From: an uncultured Slackia sp.
Lineage (GTDB): Bacteria; Actinomycetota; Coriobacteriia; Coriobacteriales; Eggerthellaceae
Direction of reading: 5' to 3'
Assembly (NCBI GenBank): GCA_900553775.1
Contig: USEZ01000035.1
Span: 1-14,250, forward strand
Length of the DNA: 14,250 nt
Below the pieces are notes generated by a model that was not told the origin of the DNA, ran no database searches, and saw only the letters and a list, made by a program, of their open reading frames with translations. A program made the translations under genes and the position numbers. Numbering within the stretch: position 1 is the first letter of the stretch; each line of letters opens with the position of its first letter. Positions 1 through 6,266 of the stretch are shown here, one piece after another.

Positions 1-235
1 ATTTCTCGGCCTGCGCGGCGGCTTCGGCACGCGCCTTGCGCCCTTGATGCGCAGCCTGGGAAAACGATGCCGACGAAGCGTTCGACCCTGCGGCCTTTGC
101 GGCGCCGCGCTTCGTCGAGGTGCGAAAACGCCCCGATGCCGCATGCGCCGCCTTCGATTGCGCCGCATGCGCGCGCGGGCGCGACGGCGACGGTTTCGCG
201 GAAGCTCCCGCGTGATATTTCTTCTTCTCTTCCAT
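1..235 (-). CDS. N-terminus of an unidentified basic, Ala/Lys/His-rich protein (partial, runs off left edge)
   Basis: I do not recognise this gene. From ATG 235 the minus strand stays open to the window edge (78 codons). The protein starts MEEKKKYHAGASAKPSPSRP and continues as a low-complexity, positively charged stretch rich in Ala, Lys, Ser, His and Gln, ending ARAEAAAQAEK. Such a tail is probably disordered; similar basic N-termini occur on cytoplasmic ends of membrane proteins and on nucleic-acid-binding proteins, but nothing here decides between these. An in-frame ATG also exists at 244. Neither start has a clear Shine-Dalgarno. A TACAAT hexamer at 243-248 (minus strand) ends 7-8 bases before ATG 235, which would fit a leaderless mRNA. 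The gene is separated from the upstream regulator by a probable terminator, so it is likely its own unit. The reading frame is supported only by openness and composition, so confidence is moderate. Confidence 0.55.
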   Translation of the reverse strand, partial: MEEKKKYHAGASAKPSPSRPRAHAAQSKAAHAASGRFRTSTKRGAAKAAGSNASSASFSQAAHQGRKARAEAAAQAEK

Positions 236-311
236 GCCGCCCATTGTAGCGTGCGGCCCGGCGGAAACGAGCGCACCGCGCCGCATCCACAAGGGACACA
301 GCAAACGGCGG

Positions 312-334
312 AAAAAACGAGTCAGTCCACCTCG
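312..334 (-). terminator. Weak intrinsic terminator overlapping the stop codon of the sigma-54 activator gene
   Basis: On the minus strand CGAG (331-334) and CTCG (318-321) can pair around a 9-base loop that contains the TGA stop, and a run of six T follows (312-317). The stem is only 4 bp, so this is a weak call. It rests mainly on the T-run and on its place at the end of the rpoN-activator unit. Confidence 0.35.
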
Positions 335-2340
335 ACAACTACTTTCACCTTGAGCCCGAACTCCGCAAGCCGCATCTCGAAATCGTCAAGGGTCATTCCG
401 ATCAAGTCGGCCGCCTGGGCTTTGTCCCCATCGCACTTTTCAAGCAAAAGAGCGAGCCTGCGTCTCTCGTCCGCGGCATCAGCACACGCACGAGGCAAAA
501 CCCGGTTCTGGGCCGATGCGGCAGCAGCCGACATCGACCTGGCAGGAGCCTCGAAACATACCCCCGACGAAAGCGCGTTGGCAATATGGGCAGGAAGGTC
601 GTCGACCGTTGCCGAGGCGCCTTGCCCGGCCATGATCAAGCATCTTTCGACCACGTTGCGAAGCTCCCGCACGTTTCCAGGCCATGTGTAACGCGAGAGC
701 ACATCGGCCACGCTCGAATCGAAGGGAGAGTATTCGAGCATGAGCGATTTCGAAAGCTCTTTGTTGAAAAAGTCGGCGAGCAAAGAAACATCGCTTGCTC
801 GCTTGCGCAGCGGCGGCAGCTCTATTTCAACCATGCTCAAACGATAATAAAGATCGGCCCTGAATTTCCCCAAGTCGATCATTTGCTGCACATCCTGATT
901 GGTTGCGGCAAGAAACCTCACGTCAAGCTTCTTCGGCTCCACGGCTCCCAGACGCGTCACCTGCTGCTCCTGTATGGCACGAAGCAATCCCACCTGCAAA
1001 TCGATCGGCATCTCGCCGATTTCGTCCAAGAACAGCGTCCCCCCGTTCGCAGCCTCCATCTTGCCTACGGAGCCGCCCTCTTTCGCGCCGGTGAATGCGC
1101 CGCTCTCGTAGCCGAAAAGCTCCGCGGCGAACAAGTCTCGGGGAATGGCGCCGCAGTTGATGGCGACGAAGGGGCCCTTACGGCCCGAAAGGCGATGCAG
1201 CACCCGAGCGACAACTTCCTTGCCCGTGCCCGTCTCTCCGAGCAAAAGAACGTTCGCCTTGATGGGAGCCACCTTCTTCACGAGTCTATCGACCTTGCTC
1301 CATTCGGTCGATTCGCCGATGTAGTCGACCGCTTCACGAACGGTTTTGCGGCGCGGCCTCGATTCGATGTCCCTTTCGACACGCATGCCTTCGTCCGTCT
1401 TGAACACAAACACGACGTATGTGATTCCGTTTCCCACCTCGACGGGGCATCGCCTGATAAGGTCGAGACGTTTCCCTTCTTTTTTCCTTCCCTTCTTGAA
1501 CATAACAGGCATCGGCTCGCCCTCGTCGACGGCCTCCGTCATAACCCGCCCAAGGGGAGTCTCTTTCGCGAGATACTCGGACAACGATTGCGACGCGTAA
1601 GAATACGAGTCGTATTTGGCAACAAAAGGACGCATGGCTTCGTTCGCCGTCAGAATTCGGCCCTCTCTGTCAAGCACGAGCACGGGCACATCCATCAGAC
1701 GCAAAAGAGGGTTGAAGAACTCGGCCGTGGCAAGCTTCGCCCTCATCCCCCTTTTGGCCAAAAAGAGCTCGTTCGCCAAGTCGACGGCGGTCGCGCACAT
1801 GTCCAATGCGTAATCGGGAAGAATTTCAAAGGGGTCGTTGATGTTGAGCGCCCCGAAATAATTTCCCCGGTTGTCGACATAAGGAGCACTCACCCCCGAA
1901 TACGTCTGGGAAATGGCGCGATACTGCTCGAAGCCCTCGATGCGCACGGGCTTTTTTTCATACGGAACGACGGTCGCATTGCCCGTTCCCACCTCTTCCT
2001 CCAAGACGAACGTCCCAAACGTGCGCGGATAGTAACTAAGCGGCGAATGAAAGCCGAATACGAAGTTCTCATGATCCATCAGCGACACGTTGCAGTTGAG
2101 CAAGGCGACGAGCATGCGCATGATGGGGGTGTTGACGTCGAGGGAATGGGCGTAATTGCTGCGCTTCTCGCGTAAAAGGTTCTCGTCCATGACGGGAAAC
2201 GACGAAGACCAGGGATTCACGCCGGCCGCTTTGCACCGCTTCCACGACCGAGCGACTTCGGGACGTACGACTTCCTCGTCGATAACGCCCGTCGTTATGA
2301 ATCTCCTCCAGGCCTCTGCCTGGTGCTTCCGGCTATACAT
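322..2340 (-). CDS. Sigma-54-dependent transcriptional activator, AcoR-like (GAF-PAS-AAA+-Fis)
   Basis: This is a bacterial enhancer-binding protein that uses ATP hydrolysis to open sigma-54 promoters. From the chosen start it has 672 residues. The N-terminal AcoR/GAF-like region is about 68-196 and a PAS-like region about 209-314; there is no receiver domain, so it probably senses a small molecule. The AAA+ domain has Walker A GETGTGKE (368-375), the sigma-54 contact loop GAFTGA (414-419), Walker B GGTLFLDEIGE (433-443), the FRADLYYRLS arginine-finger region (493-502) and WPGNVREL (553-560). A C-terminal Fis-type helix-turn-helix is at about 629-664, with an unusually acidic second helix. 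Start choice: ATG 2340 has a strong AGGGGAAGGAG Shine-Dalgarno. An in-frame ATG at 2385 overlaps the rpoN stop (TGATG) but has a poor ribosome site; using it adds 15 residues. The gene follows rpoN directly, so the two are co-transcribed. The likely targets are the sigma-54-type promoters found elsewhere in this window (inference). Confidence 0.93.
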   Translation of the reverse strand: MYSRKHQAEAWRRFITTGVIDEEVVRPEVARSWKRCKAAGVNPWSSSFPVMDENLLREKRSNYAHSLDVNTPIMRMLVALLNCNVSLMDHENFVFGFHSPLSYYPRTFGTFVLEEEVGTGNATVVPYEKKPVRIEGFEQYRAISQTYSGVSAPYVDNRGNYFGALNINDPFEILPDYALDMCATAVDLANELFLAKRGMRAKLATAEFFNPLLRLMDVPVLVLDREGRILTANEAMRPFVAKYDSYSYASQSLSEYLAKETPLGRVMTEAVDEGEPMPVMFKKGRKKEGKRLDLIRRCPVEVGNGITYVVFVFKTDEGMRVERDIESRPRRKTVREAVDYIGESTEWSKVDRLVKKVAPIKANVLLLGETGTGKEVVARVLHRLSGRKGPFVAINCGAIPRDLFAAELFGYESGAFTGAKEGGSVGKMEAANGGTLFLDEIGEMPIDLQVGLLRAIQEQQVTRLGAVEPKKLDVRFLAATNQDVQQMIDLGKFRADLYYRLSMVEIELPPLRKRASDVSLLADFFNKELSKSLMLEYSPFDSSVADVLSRYTWPGNVRELRNVVERCLIMAGQGASATVDDLPAHIANALSSGVCFEAPARSMSAAAASAQNRVLPRACADAADERRRLALLLEKCDGDKAQAADLIGMTLDDFEMRLAEFGLKVKVVVEVD

Positions 2341-2384
2341 GCGCGCTCCTTCCCCTCTGCTGACAAAGCTTCGTCTACCGACCA

Positions 2385-3839
2385 TCACGCCTTTTTCATT
2401 CGGCGTTTCATCTGGGAATCGATTCCTATCGCCTCGCGATATTTGGCGACGGTTCTGCGTTTGATCTGGATGCCCTCGGCATTCAAAAGCCCAGTTACCG
2501 CGGAATCGCTCAAGGGTTTTTCCGGATCTTCCCCTGCGATGATCGCCCGAATGCGCTCCTTGATATCGAACGAGGAAACCGCGCTTTTGCCCGACGGCGC
2601 CTTCGTTCGGGGCATGGCGCGGGTGAAAAACATCTTCAGAGGAAACGTCCCCCGAGGGGTCTGGGCGTATTTTCCCTGCACCGTTCTGCTGATCGTGGAA
2701 GCATGCACATCAAGCGCCTCGGCCGCTTGCTGCATGGTCAAAGGCGCGAGACTGCCATCGGGCGATGTGAAGAATCGAAATTGCTTCTCGACAAGGAAGA
2801 CGCCGAATCTGTGCAGTGTAATACCGCGTTGCTCTATGCTCTGTAAAAACGCTTCGGCATCTTTGCGCTTTTCCTCGAGATACGTGAGCGCCTGGGCCGC
2901 AAGGCCCTCGTCGTCCAACATTGCCAGATATTCGGCGTTCAAACCGATGCCGGGTCCGATGGAGCCGGTCACTTCGACGGAGAAATCGCTGCCCGAACGA
3001 CGAATGACGATATCGGGAATGATATAGCGGGCATCGGGCCTTTGCCAAAACGAAGCGCCGGGACGGGGATTCATGTCGGCGACGACCCGGCAAAGAAAAC
3101 CTGCTTCCTCCGCCGAGACGCCAAGCGCCCTTGATATGGAAGAAAGCCTGTTCGCGGCAACATCTTCGAGATGACGCCGTATAAGCGTCCTGAGCGCAGG
3201 GGCATAGGGGTCGTCGTCTTGAACCTGAAGAAGAAGGCATTCCGCAAGATCGCGTGCGCCCACGCCCGCAGGTTGCAAAGACTGCAGGCAGCTCAACCCT
3301 CGGGCGGCAAACGACGCCGACACCCCGCATTCGAACGCAATCGCAGACAAGTCACCGGCGAAATAGCCGTCTTCCGTGACGTTTTCTATCAAGACGTCCA
3401 TCAGCCGACGTTCGTCCTCGGACAAGCGCATCCCCGCCGTTTGGACATGCAGGTATTCTTGCAGGGTTTCGGTTTCCGCACATTCGTCCTGTATACGGGA
3501 AAAATCCCATTCTACAGACGATGCCGGGCCTCGTTCGCAATGACGAGAGAGAGGGGGAGGGGTGATTTCCGCAGCATTGCCGAACGCCGACGCATCCTGC
3601 GATGACCGGGCAAGGCCGCACCCGTCGTTTTCAGGCAATTCGCCGTAGGAGAAAAGCCCGTCGGAGAAATCTATCTCGATCAAAGGATTCGATTCGGCGG
3701 CCTGCTCTATGTATTCGGGGAGAGACGCAACGGGCAAGGCCAAGACCTCAAGGCCCTGCAACGCCGTCGGCGTGAGACAGGCCCTCGTCTTCGTCGCAAC
3801 GGATGATGACGAGCGGGCGGCTGTGGCCATGCGTTCCAC
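2385..3839 (-). CDS. rpoN: RNA polymerase sigma-54 factor
   Basis: Sigma-54 directs RNA polymerase to -24/-12 promoters and needs an AAA+ activator. The product has 484 residues from the chosen start, close to the family size. Region I is recognisable (LTPTALQGLEVLALPVASL, then AAESNPLIE) but poor in the glutamines common in proteobacterial homologues. A core-binding region follows. The DNA-binding helix-turn-helix reads LTMQQAAEALDVHASTISR, then KYAQTPRGTFPLKMFF, and the diagnostic RpoN box appears as RRTVAKYRE (461-469). Start choice: GTG 3839 is preceded by AAAGGGGGA at good spacing. ATG 3830 lies too far from that site, and ATG 3857 and a further in-frame start at 3872 have no clear ribosome site. 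The stop TGA (2385-2387) overlaps the longer possible start of the activator gene, which suggests translational coupling. I see no convincing housekeeping promoter upstream. A dedicated rpoN beside its activator suggests a pathway-linked sigma-54 module, though it may also serve the whole genome. Confidence 0.95.
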   Translation of the reverse strand: MERMATAARSSSSVATKTRACLTPTALQGLEVLALPVASLPEYIEQAAESNPLIEIDFSDGLFSYGELPENDGCGLARSSQDASAFGNAAEITPPPLSRHCERGPASSVEWDFSRIQDECAETETLQEYLHVQTAGMRLSEDERRLMDVLIENVTEDGYFAGDLSAIAFECGVSASFAARGLSCLQSLQPAGVGARDLAECLLLQVQDDDPYAPALRTLIRRHLEDVAANRLSSISRALGVSAEEAGFLCRVVADMNPRPGASFWQRPDARYIIPDIVIRRSGSDFSVEVTGSIGPGIGLNAEYLAMLDDEGLAAQALTYLEEKRKDAEAFLQSIEQRGITLHRFGVFLVEKQFRFFTSPDGSLAPLTMQQAAEALDVHASTISRTVQGKYAQTPRGTFPLKMFFTRAMPRTKAPSGKSAVSSFDIKERIRAIIAGEDPEKPLSDSAVTGLLNAEGIQIKRRTVAKYREAIGIDSQMKRRMKKA

Positions 3840-3902
3840 GCGCAATCCCCCTTTCATAATGCGGATTCTCATTTTAACGGTTGGTCTTGCAGAGAAAATA
3901 TC

Positions 3903-3924
3903 GAATCGTAGGGCTTTTCGATTC
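3903..3924. repeat. Inverted repeat GAATCG-N10-CGATTC upstream of rpoN
   Basis: GAATCG (3903-3908) and CGATTC (3919-3924) form a perfect 6-bp dyad with a 10-base spacer. It lies 64 bases upstream of the rpoN start and about 50-70 bases before the predicted start of the rightward sigma-54-type promoter. It could be an operator or activator site. No copy of the full dyad was seen at the other promoters, although the half CGAATCG recurs at 6193-6199. The function is unproven. Confidence 0.3.
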
Positions 3925-3944
3925 CTGAAAGAAATAAATGCCGC

Positions 3945-3963
3945 TTGGCATGGTTTGTGCTTT
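3945..3963 (+). promoter_or_regulatory. Sigma-54-type -24/-12 promoter (P4) pointing away from rpoN
   Basis: The site reads TTGGCATGGTTTGTGCTTT. GG at 3947-3948 and GC at 3959-3960 are exactly 10 bases apart. It matches the TGGCAC-N5-TTGC(A/T) consensus at TGGCA and at TGCT, with a T for C after TGGCA and a G for T before TGC. The predicted transcript starts near 3972 and runs rightward into a region without a convincing gene. It also lies within the upstream region of rpoN on the other strand, so polymerase bound here could affect rpoN expression (inference). Confidence 0.5.
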
Positions 3964-4080
3964 CCCCTTTAAGGGGGCTTACGCCTACAATCGCGCACGG
4001 ACGCAGCGTCGATGCGCGGCTTTTCGCCCTTATGCAACGATGCGAAAAGCGCATCGCCGACATGGCGGGCGAGCGCACGA

Positions 4081-4110
4081 AAAGGCGGAGCGCCGAAACG
4101 CCCCGCCTTT
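4081..4110 (-). terminator. Intrinsic terminator of the metabolic cluster (possibly bidirectional)
   Basis: AAAGGCGG-A-GCG (4081-4092) pairs with CGC-C-CCGCCTTT (4099-4110) around a 6-base loop, with one internal mismatch. Read on the minus strand, it lies about 46 bases after the stop of the last cluster gene and ends in four T. On the plus strand it ends in three T, so it may also act on a transcript from P4. Confidence 0.6.
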
Positions 4111-4135
4111 GCGCGAAAGCATAGACTGCCGCATC

Positions 4136-4155
4136 CGCCCTTGCGGGCGCCTTTT
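4136..4155 (+). terminator. Possible plus-strand terminator closing the P4 transcript
   Basis: CGCCC (4136-4140) and GGGCG (4145-4149) form a 5-bp GC stem with loop TTGC, followed by CC and TTTT. It touches the 3' end of the convergent DinB-fold gene. The stem is short and the T-run has four bases, so the call is tentative. Confidence 0.3.
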
Positions 4156-4156
4156 C

Positions 4157-4954
4157 CTAACGTTGCCTTTCGGCTTCGGGCGCCGGATCGGCAGGGCCCG
4201 CATAGGTCTGGACGATCGACGCATACGTGCGCGCCTCGTCGCCTACGACTTCAAGGTCGGTATCCATCCAATGACGTCGACGGATCGCCACAAGCGCCCA
4301 CTCTTTGGCGCTGCCTTTGATGTAGTTCTCAGAAGCCGGGTCGCCCTTCTCCCAGATTTCGCCCGAAGGAAGCGTCAGTTCGAGGCGCATCGGCACTTCG
4401 GGGTCGAACTCGAGGCCGTTCACGTTATACATGTTGGGACGGCCTTGCCACGAAAGGAACAGCGTGGAAGCGATGCGGTCTTTCACGACGGGATCGATGC
4501 CGAGGGCGTCGTAGATATCCACGGAGTGCGCCCACAGCTCCATCAGACGAGCGGAAGCAAGCGAACGGTTCGACATCGGCGGAATGCCCGCGGCCCACGG
4601 AACGCGGCTCTTCGGACCGCCTTCCATGAAGGCGGCGTTCATGATGCTGCGCTGCTCGCGCCACCAGGAAAGAATTTCGGCGCCGGTCATATCCTGGCAC
4701 CTCATCACATGGTAGTGGTCGTCCTGGTCGGAAAACGCATCGGCGACCGCGTTCACGCTCTCGCCGCGACCGCGCAAAAGTTCCGCCGCGCAATAGTCGA
4801 AAAACGCAATATGGGCGATGACGTCTTTGAGCTTCCACGTGGTGCAATACGAAGCCATTTTGTTCCAGTCGTCTTCGGTGAAATCCTGCACAAGCACGTC
4901 CACCTGGGCCTGCTCGGCAATCAGATCGCCCATCGGGTCGAATATCTCCGCCAT
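4157..4954 (-). CDS. DinB/maleylpyruvate-isomerase-fold metal-binding protein (TIGR03084-like)
   Basis: The 265-residue protein has an N-terminal DinB-like four-helix region (about 5-150) and a C-terminal mixed domain, an arrangement known from the actinobacterial TIGR03084 and mycothiol-dependent maleylpyruvate isomerase families. Probable metal ligands are His48 (DVIAHIAFFD), Glu139 and His143 (MELWAHSVDIYDAL). Their spacing resembles the His/Glu/His zinc site of maleylpyruvate isomerase. Start choice: ATG 4954 has AGGAGG six bases upstream; an in-frame ATG at 4975 has no such site. It begins 48 bases after the acyl-CoA dehydrogenase gene and is the last gene before a terminator, so it belongs to the same operon. 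Coriobacteriia are not known to make mycothiol, so a different thiol cofactor or a CoA-ester substrate is more likely here (inference). The exact reaction is unknown. Confidence 0.82.
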   Translation of the reverse strand: MAEIFDPMGDLIAEQAQVDVLVQDFTEDDWNKMASYCTTWKLKDVIAHIAFFDYCAAELLRGRGESVNAVADAFSDQDDHYHVMRCQDMTGAEILSWWREQRSIMNAAFMEGGPKSRVPWAAGIPPMSNRSLASARLMELWAHSVDIYDALGIDPVVKDRIASTLFLSWQGRPNMYNVNGLEFDPEVPMRLELTLPSGEIWEKGDPASENYIKGSAKEWALVAIRRRHWMDTDLEVVGDEARTYASIVQTYAGPADPAPEAERQR

Positions 4955-5002
4955 GTTCTTCCTCCTGTCAACCATGCCGAAACATCGTCCGGCGCGAATC
5001 TG

Positions 5003-6178
5003 CTAGTTCCGGTACTGCTTCTGGATGGCGCGGCCCGCAATGTGGACCATGATTTCGTCGGTTCCGGCACCGATGCGATAAACGCGCTGATCGCGCCAAA
5101 GGCGCGAAATGCGGCAATCCTTGGTGTAGCCGATTCCTCCCATGACCTGCAACGCCGAGTCGCACACCTCGAAGGCGGCGCGGCCGCAGTAATACTTCGC
5201 AACGGCGGAATCAATCTGCACAGACTCCCCGTTGTCGATCTTCCACGCCGTCTTGTATACCCAGTTGCGCATATTCTCGATCTTCATGTACATCTCGGTG
5301 ATGTGCTGCTGGATCAGCTGGTTGCGCCCGATCGGCTTTCCGAACTGAACGCGCTGGGTGGCGTAGCGCACGGCGTCTTCGAAGGCGCATTCGGCGGCAC
5401 CGAGGCTCTGCGCGCAGGCAAGAAGGCGCTCGACTTCAAAGTTCACCATAGCCTGCATGAAGCCGTTGCCCTCGACGCCCACGAGCGCGCTTTCCTCAAG
5501 CTCGACGTCTTCCATGTGCAGCTCGCAGGTGTTTCCCATGTTCCACCCGATCTTCTCAAGGGGCTCGATGGAAATGCCCTTGGTCAGATTGCCTTCTTCG
5601 TCGCGCAACGGAACCCACCACATGGAAAACTTGGTGCGATTCGCCTTATCCTCGGGGTCGTCCTCGGCATTGCGCGCAACGCACAGCATGTATTTCGAAT
5701 TGACGGCGTTGGTCATAAACGACTTGTTGCCGTTGAGATACACCTTGCCGTCGCGGCGCCGATACGTGCTTGCCAAAGACGAGCTGTCGGAGCCTGCGCC
5801 GGGCTCGGTGAAGCCGAGAACGAATCCGGGATTGCCGGCCATGACCTCGGCGAAGCACTGCTCTTGCTGCTCGGGAGTGCCGTATTCGGTCATGTCCTTC
5901 AGCGCGCACAGGTTGCCGTACACATAAATCGGGGCTCCGTTTTTGCAAATGCGCTCGGAGACCAGCATGAGCGTCTGCACGTCGACCGGAGTGCCGCCGA
6001 ATCTCTCGTCGACTCCAAGCATCTGAAAGCCGTTCTCGAGCAGCGCGTCGGTAAACTCCTTCGGCCACTCGTGCTTTTCGTCGCACTCCTTGAAATACTG
6101 CTCCGTGCCGTATCGCTCCATGAGCTCGTCGACGCTTTCAAGCAAAAGCTCCTGCTCTTCGGTCAATTTGAAATCCAT
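5003..6178 (-). CDS. CaiA-like acyl-CoA dehydrogenase / enoyl-CoA reductase
   Basis: This FAD flavoprotein of the acyl-CoA dehydrogenase family has 391 residues and resembles E. coli CaiA (crotonobetainyl-CoA reductase) along its whole length. Both start MDF.L..EQEL, and both have ITEPGAGSD/FTEPGAGSD (here 123-131), RVQFG..IGR..LIQ, QV.GG.G and a final LKQYR/IQKQYR. The usual catalytic Glu in the YEGT motif is Ala371 (GAGTDEI), as it is Gly in CaiA. Glu250 (FEVERLLA) sits where isovaleryl-CoA dehydrogenase carries its base. The start has AAGGA at good spacing. The gene has its own sigma-54-type promoter in the 88-base gap before it. No electron-transfer flavoprotein genes are in the window, so the redox partner is encoded elsewhere. 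CaiA likeness suggests reduction of an enoyl-CoA under anaerobic conditions, but the substrate need not be carnitine because CaiB and CaiT are absent. Confidence 0.92.
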   Translation of the reverse strand: MDFKLTEEQELLLESVDELMERYGTEQYFKECDEKHEWPKEFTDALLENGFQMLGVDERFGGTPVDVQTLMLVSERICKNGAPIYVYGNLCALKDMTEYGTPEQQEQCFAEVMAGNPGFVLGFTEPGAGSDSSSLASTYRRRDGKVYLNGNKSFMTNAVNSKYMLCVARNAEDDPEDKANRTKFSMWWVPLRDEEGNLTKGISIEPLEKIGWNMGNTCELHMEDVELEESALVGVEGNGFMQAMVNFEVERLLACAQSLGAAECAFEDAVRYATQRVQFGKPIGRNQLIQQHITEMYMKIENMRNWVYKTAWKIDNGESVQIDSAVAKYYCGRAAFEVCDSALQVMGGIGYTKDCRISRLWRDQRVYRIGAGTDEIMVHIAGRAIQKQYRN

Positions 6179-6222
6179 CGGAATCCTTTCGTCGAATCGA
6201 CTTCACCGGTCGTATCCGTAAT

Positions 6223-6241
6223 CAAGCAAATATCGTGCCGA
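6223..6241 (-). promoter_or_regulatory. Sigma-54-type -24/-12 promoter (P3) for the acyl-CoA dehydrogenase gene
   Basis: On the minus strand the site reads TCGGCACGATATTTGCTTG. GG (6239-6238) and GC (6227-6226) are 10 bases apart. GGCACG and TTGCT are perfect matches to the consensus; only the T before GG is C. The predicted start is near 6214, giving a leader of about 35 bases before ATG 6178. It sits between the ligase stop and the dehydrogenase start, so it can drive the last two genes of the cluster independently. Confidence 0.75.
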
Positions 6242-6266
6242 CTGCGCGCCGATGGCGGCGCACAAC

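Larger units (their letters stand above)
3972..4156 (+). other. Gene-free stretch behind P4; candidate small RNA
   Basis: This is most of the 317-base gap between rpoN and the DinB-fold gene. No protein-like reading frame was found on either strand. The plus strand carries three hairpins in a row: CGATGCG/CGCATCG around a 5-base loop (4038-4044 and 4050-4056), the larger hairpin at 4081-4110, and CGCCC/GGGCG at 4136-4149 followed by CC and TTTT. With a sigma-54-type promoter immediately before it and a T-run at its end, the stretch could encode a small RNA of roughly 180 bases. A TACAAT hexamer at 3986-3991 is a possible extra -10 element. This is inference from structure only; I recognise no RNA family. 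Confidence 0.3.

Noticed and set aside
161..185. Apparent frameshift in the left-edge partial gene
   Set aside because: Re-reading the GC-repeat base by base restored one continuous frame from ATG 235 to the window edge.
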